Source of the DNA: Pseudolysinimonas kribbensis
GTDB taxonomy: Bacteria > Actinomycetota > Actinomycetes > Actinomycetales > Microbacteriaceae
DNA length: 64,000 bases
Direction of reading: 5' to 3'
Assembly (NCBI RefSeq): GCF_030161895.1
Contig: NZ_BSVB01000001.1
Coordinates: 2,852,001 to 2,916,000 of the forward strand
A program made the position numbers and the translations under genes. Below are positions 8,182-20,417 of this stretch, one piece after another (position 1 is the stretch's first letter; each line of letters starts with the position of its first letter). The notes beneath the pieces are model-generated. The model did not search any database. It worked only from the letters and a program-made list of their open reading frames with translations, and was not told the DNA's origin.

Positions 8182-8397
8182 ATGAACGATCAGGTGACGC
8201 AGCAGCGCTGGGTGGCCTTCGGGCCGAACGGTGCGATCGGCTCGATCCTGCGGTCCGACGAGGGGTACACGGTGCGCCTCATCGACGACCCGGAAGCCCA
8301 GGACCGCGGCACGTACCCGTCGCTCGACGTCGCGAAGAGCGCGCTGCACGCGGCCATGGCGCCGGGGTCGGACTGGCCCGAGTTCCGGGAGCACTGA
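8182..8397 (+). CDS. Small hypothetical protein
   Basis: 71 residues (QQRWVAFGPNGAIGSILRSD, then TYPSLDVAKSALHAAM). The N-terminal half looks like two or three strands and the C-terminal half one helix. No family is recognised. GGGAG lies 7 nt before the ATG, and a TACCGT hexamer (about 8136) may be its promoter. Confidence 0.68.
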   Translation: MNDQVTQQRWVAFGPNGAIGSILRSDEGYTVRLIDDPEAQDRGTYPSLDVAKSALHAAMAPGSDWPEFREH

Positions 8398-8561
8398 GCC
8401 GCCTCCACACCCCGCGTCCGACGCCCGCTTCCCCAGATCGGGGCGCGGGCGTCCCGCGTTCCCGGGCGGCTGACGAGCATGGGGCCATCGGATGCCGGGG
8501 CGGATTTCCCGGCACGAACCCGCTCCGGCATCCGAGACCACGATCTCTCGAAGGAGCCCCC

Positions 8562-9077
8562 ATGCCCGACACCATCACCGTCACCGGCCTCGTCGCCACC
8601 ACGCCGCGCCACCTCGTCACGAGCGACGGGCTGCCGATCACGTCATTCCGGCTCTGCTCGACGCTGCGGCGTTATGACCGCGCCGAGAACAAGTGGGTGG
8701 ATGCCGACACCAACTGGTACACCGTCACCACCTTCCGCCAGCTCGCCACCAACGTCGTCGGCTCGGTCGCGAAGGGGCAGCGCGTCGTCGTGACCGGGCG
8801 GCTGCGGGTGCGCGAGTGGGCGACCGAGGACAAGCACGGCACCAACGTCGAGATCGACGCCGACGCCCTCGGCCACGACCTCAGCTGGGGCACCGCGGTG
8901 TTCTCCCGCACGGTCGCGGCCTCCGCGGCCGCGGAAGCGACGCAGAGCGGCGAGACGGCCGGGCACGCGGACGCCGGCGACGCGTCCGAGGCCGTCGGCG
9001 ACGGCGACGCCGAGCCGGGCGACGAGTTGGCCGCCGCACGCGCTCAGCGAGCGACCGAGGCGGCGTTGCCGTTCTAG
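8562..9077 (+). CDS. ssb: Single-stranded DNA-binding protein
   Basis: 171 residues. The OB-fold is in residues 1-110: ITVTGLVATTPRHL, SFRLCSTLRRY, the TNWYTVTTFRQLATNV strand and GQRVVVTGRLRVREW are classic SSB signatures. A low-complexity Ala/Gly/Asp linker follows, and the protein ends in ALPF, a relaxed form of the DDDLPF tip that recruits repair proteins. It is not in an rpsF-rpsR operon, so it is probably an accessory SSB. GAAGGAG precedes the ATG. Confidence 0.9.
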   Translation: MPDTITVTGLVATTPRHLVTSDGLPITSFRLCSTLRRYDRAENKWVDADTNWYTVTTFRQLATNVVGSVAKGQRVVVTGRLRVREWATEDKHGTNVEIDADALGHDLSWGTAVFSRTVAASAAAEATQSGETAGHADAGDASEAVGDGDAEPGDELAAARAQRATEAALPF

Positions 9078-9164
9078 CCGCGGCGCTCTCGGGCGGCCCC
9101 GGGCGTCCTCCGAGCGGACCCGCGGTTCGGCACCCCTAGACTCGGCGCGGACGAGGGAGTCGAC

Positions 9165-9659
9165 GTGTCGTCAGGTCCGTTTCGCGCGCGGGTCGCGCTG
9201 GGCAGTGCGCTCGTCGCCGTCGCGCTCGCGACGGTGACGCTGCTGGCCGGATGCACCCCCGCGGCCCCCGCCGGCCCGGCACACACCGCATCCACCGCGT
9301 CGAAAGCGCCGAGCCCCACGCCGACGGCGAGTCCCACGATCGCGCTGCAGGGCAACGCCGCCGAGAACCTGCCGTACTTCGACCAGGTCAACAAGACGCT
9401 CATCGCCAAGGGCGGCACGCTCAACGGACGCGAGTTCATCGACAACCTCGTCGCCGCGGGGTACCCGAAGGCGGCGATGGAGGTCACGCCCGACACCACG
9501 ACCGTGAACCTGCAGGCCGACAACATCGAGTTCTCGATCCTGCTCGGTCGCACCTGCCTGGTCGGGGAGTACGGCAACATCGGCTACGCCAGTACCGCCC
9601 AGAAGGTCTTCTCGACCGGTCGCTGCCTCGCGGGCAAGACCCGCAAGATCGACTGGTAG
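9165..9659 (+). CDS. Secreted lipoprotein of unknown function
   Basis: 164 residues: a signal peptide with lipobox LLAGC near residue 29, a Ser/Thr/Pro linker, then a compact domain with NLPYFDQVNKTLI, a GREFIDNLVAAGYPK helix and two cysteines (RTCLVGEYG, GRCLAGKT) that probably form a disulfide. It resembles short Microbacteriaceae lipoproteins (I believe DUF6993, not certain). GTG start with GAGGGA upstream; a -10 TAGACT lies at 9138-9143. Confidence 0.8.
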   Translation: MSSGPFRARVALGSALVAVALATVTLLAGCTPAAPAGPAHTASTASKAPSPTPTASPTIALQGNAAENLPYFDQVNKTLIAKGGTLNGREFIDNLVAAGYPKAAMEVTPDTTTVNLQADNIEFSILLGRTCLVGEYGNIGYASTAQKVFSTGRCLAGKTRKIDW

Positions 9660-9712
9660 CGGCCCGCCCGCGCGATCAGGAAGGGCGCCCGGCCGACCCG
9701 TAGGCTGGCTCC

Positions 9713-11398
<1,686 letters not shown>

Positions 11399-11411
11399 GC
11401 GGGGGCGACCG

Positions 11412-11857
11412 ATGACCCGGATGCACGTGCCGGTGCGGCTGCGCTGGAACGACCTCGACGCCTACGGCCACGTGAACAATGCGGCCATGCTCGTGCTGCT
11501 CGAGGAGGCCCGCGTGCAGGCCTTCTGGGGGCCGAGATCGTCGACTCGGTGACCAATCCCTCGACCCTGTGGCTCGTCGCGCGGCAGGAGATCGAGTACC
11601 TCTCGCCGGTGCCGTACCAGTCCCAGCCGCTCGACGTGCAGCTCTGGCTCGGGCGGCTCGGCGGCGCGAGCCTCGAGATCTGCTACGAGGTGTGCTCACC
11701 GCTGGATGCGGAGCCGTTCACGCAGTACGCGCGTGCGGCATCCACGATCGTGCTCGTCGACCCGACCACGCAGCGTCCGCGCAAGATCACCGAGGACGAA
11801 CGGGCGAGCTGGAGCGCGTGGTCCGACGAGCCGATCGCGTTCACGCGCCGCGGCTGA
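11412..11857 (+). CDS. Acyl-CoA thioesterase, 4HBT hotdog type (frameshifted)
   Basis: Begins 13 nt after ettA. The N-terminus RWNDLDAYGHVNNA holds the catalytic Asp of the 4-hydroxybenzoyl-CoA thioesterase group; the rest (RQEIEYLSPVPY, then LEICYEVC) follows the hotdog fold. The frame breaks at VQAFWG; one G added to the G5 run 11527-11531 gives one protein of 148 residues, normal for the family. It hydrolyses small acyl-CoA esters; the substrate is not predictable. Confidence 0.88.
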
Positions 11858-11898
11858 GCGCGCCGGCCCGAGCGCGCGGGTCCGAGCGGTAGCCCGGG

Positions 11899-12785
11899 TC
11901 AGCGCCCGTCGTAGTCGCGCGGATCGGGGACCCGCACCATGCCCTCCTGCGCGACGCTTGCGACGAGCGCCCCGTCCCGGCGGAAGATCCGTCCGGTCGC
12001 CAGCCCGCGCCCCCGGTCGCCGTCGGCGATTCCTGCACGTAGAGCAGCCACTCGTCGACCCGGGCGAACCGGTGCCACCACATCGCGTGGTCGAGGCTCG
12101 CGACCTTGAGCCCGGCCGCACCCCAGGCCACGCCGTGCTGACGCATGATCGGTTCGAGGATCGCGTAGTCGGTCGCGTAGGCGAGAGCGGCTCTGTGCAG
12201 GTTCGGCTCGTCGGGCATGGCGCCGATCGTGCGCATCCAGACCGCCTGCATCGGGCGGCGCTCCGGGTCGGCGGTCGCGTAGATCGGCGCGTCGAGGTGC
12301 CGGATGTCGAACGCGCGCTGGGTCGCCCAGAACCGGGCGATGGGGTGATCGAAGCCGCGCAGCGCGTCCGCGGCGCTCGGCAGCGACTCGGGGTCGGGCA
12401 TGCCCTGGGGCATCGGCACCTGGTGCTCGAGGCCCTCGTCCTCGGTCTGGAATGACGCGATCATCGACAGGATCGGCGTCCCGCGCTGATAGGCCTGGGT
12501 CCGGCGGGCGCTGAACGACCTCCCGTCGTGGATGCGGTCCACCGAGAAGGTGATCGGCAGCTCGACGTCGCCCGGGCGCAGGAAGTAGCCATGCACCGAG
12601 TGCACGGCGCGGTCCTCGGGCACGGTGCGCATCGCCGCCACGAGGGACTGCGCGAGCACCTGACCGCCGAACACCCGGCCGGTGGGCATGAAGAGGCTGG
12701 GGCCCGTGAAGATGTCCTCAGCGGTGCGGGCGCCCGTGTCGGTCAGGTCGAGGGCGGCCAGGAGGCCCGACAGGGGGTCGCTCAC
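11899..12785 (-). CDS. tesB: Acyl-CoA thioesterase II (frameshifted)
   Basis: A double-hotdog TesB of about 295 residues. GRVFGGQVLAQSL and SVHGYFLRPGD mark the first hotdog; the C-terminal hotdog has SLDHAMWWH (active-site Asp), YVQESPTA and AQEGMVR. One G added to the run at 12010-12014 (CCCCC on plus) restores the family motif GGRGLATGRIF. The GTG start at 12785 lies 7 nt after TAGACT (leaderless). It releases free fatty acids from medium/long-chain acyl-CoA. Confidence 0.92.
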
Positions 12786-12791
12786 GCCCGG

Positions 12792-12798
12792 TAGTCTA
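12792..12798. promoter_or_regulatory. Shared bidirectional -10 element TAGTCTA
   Basis: Read on plus it gives TAGTCT, 10 nt before the ATG at 12808. Read on minus it gives TAGACT, 7 nt before the GTG of tesB at 12785. The two divergent genes lie only 22 bp apart, so one 7-bp element can serve both. Confidence 0.6.
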
Positions 12799-12807
12799 GG
12801 TCGCCGG

Positions 12808-13521
12808 ATGAGCGACACCTTCACTCTCGTCGACGTCGCCTCGCTCGATGACCTCCGGGTCTTCCTCGGCCGCGCCGGCCGCATCGAGGACGGCTCCGTG
12901 CGGTTGATCGCAGGGAGCGGCGTCCTGGCCGTCTATGCCGCGGTGCTGTACCCGGTGGGACTTCTCGACGAGACCCCGACGGTGCTGGGGTTGCGCACCT
13001 TCGCGCTCGCCCCCGGCGACGGCGGCGAGCAGGCGGTCTTCGACGTGGTCGTGCCGATCGGATCGCTGTCGAGCCGGCTGGATCGCGCGCGCGCCGAGGT
13101 CGGCGACATCGCCTCGAGCTTCGACCCGGCGGCCGCGCAGACCGTGACGATCTCGCTGCCGATGTCGGTGGCGAGCGCGACCTGGGCCGCGATCTCCCCG
13201 CCGCGCGGGGGATGGCATCCGCTGCCGTCCACCGAGGCGCCGCTGCTGGACGGCGTGGCCCGCGCCGGGATCGAGGAGATCGCCGGCGCCGTGCCGGAGG
13301 CCGCCGGGGAGCAGATCGTGCGACGCGTGCGCACCGAGGTGTGGGGCCGGCCGATCCCCGGCTTCGAGCACGTGCCGGCGGGAGCGGCGTTCGCGGCGTT
13401 CAGCATGGGGTTCCTCGGCGACGACACCGTGCGCATCCTGGAGACGGGTCCGTGGACCCGGCTCACCTCCGACCGCGGTCACGTGCTCGTGCGCCGTCGC
13501 GCCTGGACCCTCGCCCGCTAG
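12808..13521 (+). CDS. Hypothetical protein
   Basis: 237 residues, acidic, mixed alpha/beta, without signal peptide or membrane helix. It has a strand-rich N-terminal half (GVLAVYAAVLYPVGLLDETPTVLGL) and a C-terminal part with GEQIVRRVRTEVWGRPI and RLTSDRGHVLVRRRAW. I recognise no catalytic motif; it looks like the conserved hypothetical proteins of Micrococcales. It is divergent from tesB through a shared promoter element. Confidence 0.75.
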   Translation: MSDTFTLVDVASLDDLRVFLGRAGRIEDGSVRLIAGSGVLAVYAAVLYPVGLLDETPTVLGLRTFALAPGDGGEQAVFDVVVPIGSLSSRLDRARAEVGDIASSFDPAAAQTVTISLPMSVASATWAAISPPRGGWHPLPSTEAPLLDGVARAGIEEIAGAVPEAAGEQIVRRVRTEVWGRPIPGFEHVPAGAAFAAFSMGFLGDDTVRILETGPWTRLTSDRGHVLVRRRAWTLAR

Positions 13522-13526
13522 AGCGC

Positions 13527-15190
13527 CTACAGGGCCGCGGCGATCGCGCGACCCGCGGTGCGTCCCGTGAACAGGCAGGCGCCGAGGAAGGTGCCCTCGA
13601 GCGCGCGGTACCCGTGGATGCCGCCCCCGCCGAACCCCGCCGCCTCGCCGACCGCGTACAGGCCGGGCACCGGCGCACCGTCCGCCGCGAGTGCGCGAGC
13701 GCTCAGGTCGGTCTGGATGCCGCCGAGGCTCTTGCGGGTCAGCACGTGCAGCTTGACGGCGATGAGCGGCCCGCGCTTCGGGTCGAGGATCCGATGCGGC
13801 TTCGCGACCCGGATGAGCTTGTCACCGAGGTAGCGGCGCGCGCCCCGCAGCGCGACGACCTGCAGGTCCTTCGCGAACGGGTTCGCCAGCTCCCGGTCGC
13901 GCGCGCCGAGCTCGACGGCGATCCGCGTGCCGTCGAGCTCGATGCCGTCGTTGCGCTCCCGCATCCCCGCCAGCAGGTCGTCGAGCGTGTCGGCGACGAC
14001 GAAGTCCGGGCCCTTCTCCTTGAACGCCTCCACCGGCTCCGTGGCGCCCCTGCCGAGGCGCTGGCGCAGCAGCTCGCGCACGCTCTTGCCCGTGAGATCC
14101 GGGTTCTGCTCGCTGCCCGAGAGGGCGAACTCCTTCTCGATGATCGCCTGATCCAGTACGAACCAGGAGTGGTCGTGTCCGAGCTCGCGCAGGTACTGCA
14201 GCGTGCCGAGGGTGTCGAAGCCGGGGAACAGCGGCACGGGCAGGCGCGCCCCCGTGGCGTCGAACCACATGCTCGAGGGTCCGGGCAGGATCCGGATGCC
14301 GTGCTGCTCCCACACGGGCGCGTAGTTCTCGATGCCCTCCACGTAGTGCCACATACGGTCGCCGTTGACCAGGCGCGCGCCCGCCGTCTCGCTGATGCCC
14401 AGCATCCGGCCATCGACGTGGGCGGGCACGCCGCTCAGCATCTTCTCCGGCGGGGTGCCGAGCCAGTCGGGCCACGCCGCGCGCACCAGCTCGTGGTTGC
14501 CGCCGATGCCGCCGCTCGCGACGACGACCGCGGCGCCGCGCACCTCGAAGTCGCCGACGACGTCCCGGCTCGACGCCGCGCCCCGCTCGGCGTCGTCGTC
14601 GGCGAGCACGGCGCCTCGGGCCCCGACGACCGCGCCGGCCTCGACGACGAGCTCGTCGACCCGGTGCCGGAAGCGCAGCTCGACGCGTCCCGCCTCGACC
14701 CCCGCGCGCACCGCGTCGATGAACGGCTCCAGGATGCCGGGGCCGGTGCCCCAGGTGATGTGGAACCGCGGCACCGAGTTGCCATGGCCGGATGCGGTGT
14801 AGCCGCCGCGCTCGGCCCAGCCGACGACGGGGAAGAACGTCACGCCGCGCTCGCGCAGCCAGGCGCGCTTCTCGGTCGCGGCGAACGTCAGGTAGGCCTC
14901 CGCCCAGGCCCGCCCCCACGCGTCCTCGTCGCGATCCCATTCGGCGCTGCCGAACCAGTCCTGCCGGGCGAGATCGAGACCGTCGTGCACGCCCATGCGG
15001 CGCTGCTCGGGGAGTCGACGAGGAACAGCCCTCCGAACGACCACCAGGCCTGGCCGCCGAGCGAGGCTTCGGGCTCCTGCTCGAGCACGATCACGCGCTT
15101 TCCCGCGGCCACGAGTTCGGCGGCGGTCACGAGGCCGGCGAGGCCCGCTCCGATCACGACGGCATCCGCGGCATCCGAGTTGTCGCTCAT
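13527..15190 (-). CDS. FAD-binding dehydrogenase, fumarate reductase/KstD-like flavoprotein (frameshifted)
   Basis: About 554 residues. The N-terminus has the Rossmann FAD motif VIGAGLAGLVTAAEL and LEQEPEASLGGQ; the C-terminus has GLYAVGEAAGFGGGGIHGYRALEG, typical of the FAD_binding_2 family. The sequence resembles the actinobacterial FAD-binding dehydrogenases related to 3-ketosteroid dehydrogenase, but I cannot assign a substrate. The frame breaks after FLVDSP; one base added to GGGG at 15009-15012 restores EQRRMGVHDGLDLARQDW. It is divergent from the liv operon. Confidence 0.88.
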
Positions 15191-15228
15191 CGGAATCCAA
15201 CCTACGGCGCACGTTGCCGGATCGTGCC

Positions 15229-15256
15229 TTGCCGGGGCGAACGCCCGGGATAGGAT
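15229..15256 (+). promoter_or_regulatory. Promoter of the liv operon
   Basis: TTGCCG (15229-15234), 16-nt spacer, TAGGAT (15251-15256), 66 nt before the binding-protein ATG; the leader ends in CAGGGAGA as ribosome-binding site. Confidence 0.55.
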
Positions 15257-15322
15257 CGCCACAATCGCCGGGCCGAGGTCGTCTCGTCTACCTCGGGGCC
15301 GGAATCACAGCAGGGAGACAAC

Positions 15323-16552
15323 ATGATCCAGAAGAGAGTCATCGCGACGTTGTCCGTCGTGGCGGCCGCGGGCCTCCTGCTCGCCGGCTGCGCCAATCCG
15401 TCCGGCGGCGGCGGCACGTCCGGAGGCGGCGGGTCCGACAAGGTCGACATCCCGACCATCGACTCGGTCGACGTGCCCAAGGACGCAGTGCTTCCCGCCG
15501 GCGACGGCAAGGCCGAATGCGCCTCGTCGCTCACGATCGGCTACGTCGGCGCGGAGACCGGCGCCAACGCGGCCCTCGGCATCAACATCTACAACGGTGT
15601 CCAGTTGGCCATCGACCAGCACAACAAGGCCAACCCGAAGTGCCAGGTGCAGTTCCAGAAGTACGACACGGAGGGCGACCCGGCGAAGGCGACGGGCCCG
15701 ACCACTCAGGCCGCGAGCAACAAGGCGATCGTCGGAGTCATCGGTCTTCCGTTCTCGGGTGAGTCGAAGGCGACCGGGCAGATCTTCGAGGACCAGGGCC
15801 TCGTGCACATCACCCCGTCGGCGACCAACCCGACGCTGACCCAGAACGGCTGGAAGACCTTCTTCCGGGCGCTCGGCAACGACAGCATCCAGGGACCGGC
15901 GGCCGCCGACTTCATCACCACCAAGCTCAAGGCCAAGAAGGTCTTCCTGGTGCAGGACGACTCCGACTACGGCGTGGGCCTGGCCAACGCCACCAAGCCG
16001 AAGCTCGGCTCGAGCCTGGCCGGCAGCGACAAGGTGACGACCGGTCAGAAGGACTTCTCGGCCACCGTCTCCAAGGTCATCAACTCGAAGGCCGACGCCG
16101 TGTACTACGCGGGCTACTACGCGGAGGGCGCGCCCTTCGACCAGCAGCTTGTGCAGAAGGGCTTCAAGGGCACGTTCGTCGGCCCCGACGGCGTGAAGGA
16201 CGACCAGTTCATCAAGCAGGCGGGCTCGGCCTCGAAGAACGCCTACTTCACCTGCCCCTGCATCCCCGGCGAGCTGATCCCGGACTTCGAGAAGGCCTAC
16301 AACACGGCGTTCAACGCCGAGCCGGGCACCTACTCGATCGAGGGCTACGACTCGGCGACGATCCTGCTCGCGGGCATCGACAAGGGCAACACCGACCGGG
16401 CGAAGCTGCTCGACTGGGTGAAGAACTACGACGCCGACGGGCTGAGCAAGCACTACAAGTGGGACTCCACGGGTGAGCTGCAGGCCCCTGCGGTCTACGG
16501 CTACAAGGTCGCGGACGGCAAGATCGAACCCATCGGAACGATCGGCAAGTAG
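15323..16552 (+). CDS. Branched-chain amino-acid ABC transporter substrate-binding lipoprotein
   Basis: 409 residues. Signal peptide with lipobox LLAGC (about residue 23), a Gly/Ser linker, then a periplasmic-binding type I fold: LTIGYVGAETGANAALG, IVGVIGLPFSGESKAT, FFRALGNDSIQGPAAADF and KKVFLVQDDSDYGVGLA are classic LivJ/LivK elements. It captures branched-chain amino acids or a similar ligand for the LivHMGF pump encoded downstream. Confidence 0.95.
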   Translation: MIQKRVIATLSVVAAAGLLLAGCANPSGGGGTSGGGGSDKVDIPTIDSVDVPKDAVLPAGDGKAECASSLTIGYVGAETGANAALGINIYNGVQLAIDQHNKANPKCQVQFQKYDTEGDPAKATGPTTQAASNKAIVGVIGLPFSGESKATGQIFEDQGLVHITPSATNPTLTQNGWKTFFRALGNDSIQGPAAADFITTKLKAKKVFLVQDDSDYGVGLANATKPKLGSSLAGSDKVTTGQKDFSATVSKVINSKADAVYYAGYYAEGAPFDQQLVQKGFKGTFVGPDGVKDDQFIKQAGSASKNAYFTCPCIPGELIPDFEKAYNTAFNAEPGTYSIEGYDSATILLAGIDKGNTDRAKLLDWVKNYDADGLSKHYKWDSTGELQAPAVYGYKVADGKIEPIGTIGK

Positions 16553-16561
16553 TTCGCAACC

Positions 16562-16593
16562 GTACGGGGCGGGCATCCGTGCCCGCCCCGTAC
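16562..16593 (+). terminator. Intra-operon hairpin after the binding-protein gene
   Basis: A perfect 14-bp stem (GTACGGGGCGGGCA with its complement) and a 4-nt loop TCCG, 10 nt after the binding-protein stop and 22 nt before the permease start. There is no U tract. Such hairpins between binding protein and permease usually lower downstream expression or protect the upstream mRNA 3' end. Confidence 0.8.
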
Positions 16594-16615
16594 GTCTCGA
16601 CCAGCGAGGACCCCT

Positions 16616-17623
16616 GTGCTCGATCTCGTCCTCCAGGCCGTCCCCATGGACGACTCCTGGATCAACTTCGACGTCCAATCCTTCATCCAGGGCTTCTGGA
16701 GCAACACCTTCGGCGGCCTGACCTACGGGGCCGTCTATGGCCTCATCGCCCTCGGCTACACCCTCGTGTACGGCGTGCTGAACCTCATCAACTTCGCGCA
16801 CTCCGAGGTCTTCATCTCCGGCGTCTACGCCGTGGTCTTCACGCTCACCGGACTGGGGTTCAACGGCGATACCCCGAATCTGCCCCTCCCTGCGCTCATC
16901 GGCGATCTGCTGCTGGCGCTGCTCGCGGGCATGGCGGCCTCGGCGATCGTGGCGTTCATCGTCGAACGCGCGGCCTATCGCACCCTGCGCAAGCGCAATC
17001 CACCACGCCTGGTCTACCTGATCACCGCGATCGGCGTCTCGTTCACGATCCAGGGGCTGTTCTTCCTCTGGCGCGGCGCGCAGCCGGAGCCCAGCGTCAT
17101 CCTGATCCCCACGGTGCAGGTCTTCGACGTCTTCGGCGGGATCGTCTACAACTACGAGATCGTCATCCTCGTCGCAGCGATCGTCACGATGGTCGTCGTC
17201 GACCAGTTCATCCGGCGCTCGCGCATCGGGCGCGGCATCCGAGCGGTGGCCCAGGATCCGGATACGGCGACCCTCATGGGCGTGAACCGCGAGCGCATCA
17301 TCGTCATCACGTTCATCATCGGTGGCCTCGTCGCCGGCGTCGGCGCGATCTTCTGGATCATGCTCGTGCCGCAGGGTGCGCAGTACAACGGCGGATTCGT
17401 GCTCGGCGTGAAGGCGTTCGCCGCGGCCGTCCTCGGCGGCATCGGAAACGTCCGCGGTGCGCTGCTCGGCGGACTGCTGATCGGCCTGATCGGCAACTAC
17501 GGCCAGACGCTGCTGGGCGCGGCCGAATGGTCGGATGTCGTCGCCTTCGTCGTGCTGGTGGTCGTGCTCGTCGTGCGGCCCACCGGCCTCCTCGGACAGT
17601 CCATGGGAAGGAGCCGCGCATGA
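16616..17623 (+). CDS. livH: Branched-chain amino-acid ABC permease LivH
   Basis: 335 residues, GTG start, eight or more hydrophobic helices. TYGAVYGLIALGYTLVYGVL and NLINFAHSEVF are the conserved LivH N-terminal signature; RAVAQDPDTATLMGVN is the cytoplasmic coupling loop that contacts the ATPases. It overlaps livM by 4 nt (ATGA). Confidence 0.95.
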   Translation: MLDLVLQAVPMDDSWINFDVQSFIQGFWSNTFGGLTYGAVYGLIALGYTLVYGVLNLINFAHSEVFISGVYAVVFTLTGLGFNGDTPNLPLPALIGDLLLALLAGMAASAIVAFIVERAAYRTLRKRNPPRLVYLITAIGVSFTIQGLFFLWRGAQPEPSVILIPTVQVFDVFGGIVYNYEIVILVAAIVTMVVVDQFIRRSRIGRGIRAVAQDPDTATLMGVNRERIIVITFIIGGLVAGVGAIFWIMLVPQGAQYNGGFVLGVKAFAAAVLGGIGNVRGALLGGLLIGLIGNYGQTLLGAAEWSDVVAFVVLVVVLVVRPTGLLGQSMGRSRA

Positions 17624-18819
17624 GCACGGTCAACGGTCCCACCCTGCAACCCGACCCCCAGGCGGAGCAGGACGAGCTCGGTCGCGAAGCGAAGGGACGC
17701 GGCGTCGCCAACTCGGGTGCCATCTCGCGGTGGAACAGCCTGAGCCGCCCGGCGCAGTGGGGCGTCCTGCTGCCGATCGTCATCCTCGCCTACGCGGCGC
17801 CGGCGCTGAACCTCCCGATCATCTCCACCGAGACCGCCGGCGGCGGCGGCACCAACTGGGACATCAACCTGTTCCAGATGTCGTATTACGCCCTCATCGC
17901 GATCGGCCTGAACGTGGTGGTCGGCTACGCCGGACTGCTCGACCTCGGCTACGTGGCGTTCTTCGCGGTCGGGTCGTACGTCGCCGCGATGTTCACGAGC
18001 CCGGACTCGCCATTCTTCAAGATCCCGTTCCTGTGGACCCTGCCGCTCGCGATGGCGGTGACCATGTTCTTCGGTGTGCTCCTGGGTGTGCCGACGCTGC
18101 GGCTCCGCGGCGACTATCTCGCGATCGTGACGCTCGGCTTCGGAGAGATCATCCGCCTGCTCGCCACGATCATCCCCGCCGTCCGCGGTCAGGTGGGCTT
18201 CCAGAACGTCGGTCGGCCACCGGGCACGATCACCGGATCCAACGGGCTCCAGCAACCATTGTTCTCCGCCTCGAACGGCGCGCCATGGTACTGGCTGACG
18301 ATCACGATCATCATCGTCGTGCTCCTGCTGGTCGGGAACATGGAGCGCTCCCGGGTCGGCCGCGCCTGGGTCGCGATCCGGGAGGACGAGGACGCCGCCG
18401 AGATCATGGGCGTGCCCGTGTTCAAGTTCAAGGTGTGGGCATTCGCGATCGGTGCGGCCGTCGGCGGTCTGACCGGCGCGCTGGCCGGCGGCCAGGTCGG
18501 GTTCGTCAACAACCAGAGCTTCACCGTGCAGCAGTCGATCCTGTTCCTCGCCGCGGTCGTGCTCGGCGGCGCGGGCAACAAGGTCGGCGCCATCATCGGC
18601 GGGGCGCTCGTGGCGTACATCCCGAACCGCTTCATCGCGATCGCGGAGTTCAAGTACCTGATCTTCGGCGCCGCGCTGGTGGTGCTGATGATCTTCCGCT
18701 CGGGTGGCATCCTGGCCGCGCGGCAGAAGCTGCTCGCCTATTCGCGGCGCGCGTACGCGTTCCTGCGGGAACCCGCCGGATCGGCGAGCGATCGGCAGCG
18801 GAGCGGGGCACGGCGATGA
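17620..18819 (+). CDS. livM: Branched-chain amino-acid ABC permease LivM
   Basis: 399 residues. The hydrophilic N-terminal extension of about 45 residues precedes the membrane domain, where [25 protein letters not shown] is the LivM signature and [20 protein letters not shown] the coupling loop. Start overlaps the livH stop and stop overlaps the livG start (both ATGA). Confidence 0.95.
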   Translation: MSTVNGPTLQPDPQAEQDELGREAKGRGVANSGAISRWNSLSRPAQWGVLLPIVILAYAAPALNLPIISTETAGGGGTNWDINLFQMSYYALIAIGLNVVVGYAGLLDLGYVAFFAVGSYVAAMFTSPDSPFFKIPFLWTLPLAMAVTMFFGVLLGVPTLRLRGDYLAIVTLGFGEIIRLLATIIPAVRGQVGFQNVGRPPGTITGSNGLQQPLFSASNGAPWYWLTITIIIVVLLLVGNMERSRVGRAWVAIREDEDAAEIMGVPVFKFKVWAFAIGAAVGGLTGALAGGQVGFVNNQSFTVQQSILFLAAVVLGGAGNKVGAIIGGALVAYIPNRFIAIAEFKYLIFGAALVVLMIFRSGGILAARQKLLAYSRRAYAFLREPAGSASDRQRSGARR

Positions 18820-19697
18820 CCGATCGCGACGGCGCCGCGGCCCCCGAGGGCCCGGTCGACCCTGCACCGGACGCGGAGGTTCCCGAGGAGATCGCAGAGG
18901 CGGCGGCTCCCGAACGGGAGATCGGCACCGCAGTGGGCGAAGCCCTCCTCGAGGTGCGCAACCTCACCGTGAAGTTCGGCGGACTCGTCGCCCTCGACGA
19001 CCTCTCGTTCGTCATCCGCCGTGGCGAGATCCTGGGGCTCATCGGTCCGAACGGCGCGGGCAAGACCACCGCGTTCAACGCGATGACGGGCGTCTACCGG
19101 CCCTCGAGCGGTCAGGTGCTGCTGGACGGCGTCTCGCTCGTCGGCAAGGTGCGCCACCGGATCACCCGGCTCGGGTTGGCGCGCACCTTCCAGAACATCC
19201 GGCTGTTCGGCGAGATGACCGCGCTCGAGAACGTCGTCGTCGGGCTCGACGCCCGGCACAAGACGAGCGTGGTGGGCGCGCTACTGCGCCTGCCGCGGCA
19301 CTGGCGCGAGGAGCGCACCGCGGTCGAGCGCGCGCAGGCGCTGCTGGACTTCGTCGGGATCGGGCGGGATGCCGGCACGCTCGCGCGCAACCTCCCGTAC
19401 GGCGACCAGCGGCGCCTCGAGATCGCGCGCGCTCTGGCGACCGACCCGAAGGTGCTGTGCCTGGACGAGCCGGCGGCGGGCTTCAATCCGGCGGAGAAGG
19501 AGGAGCTCATGGAGCTCATCCGCCGCATCCGCGACGACGGGTACACGGTGCTGCTCATCGAGCACGACATGAAGCTCGTCATGGGCCTGACCGACCGGAT
19601 CGTCGTGCTCGAGTTCGGCAAGAAGCTCGCCGACGGCCTGCCGGCGGAGATCCGCGAGGACCCGAAGGTGATCGCCGCCTACCTGGGGAGCCCGAAG

Positions 19698-19711
<14 letters not shown>
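18816..19711 (+). CDS. livG: Branched-chain amino-acid ABC ATPase LivG (frameshifted near its end)
   Basis: About 298 residues. An acidic Pro/Ala/Glu N-terminal extension of some 40 residues precedes the ATPase: Walker [25 protein letters not shown] (typical of LivG), [15 protein letters not shown] and Walker [11 protein letters not shown]. As given, the frame runs on into livF without a stop. One G added to GGGG at 19685-19688 gives the end [10 protein letters not shown] and TGA at 19709-19711, with livF starting inside at 19698, the normal overlap. Confidence 0.93.
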
Positions 19712-20411
<700 letters not shown>

Positions 20412-20417
20412 GGCGCG

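Noticed and set aside
13212-15326. A 704-codon plus-strand frame over the flavoprotein gene
   Set aside because: Low-complexity shadow; the minus strand carries the FAD motifs.
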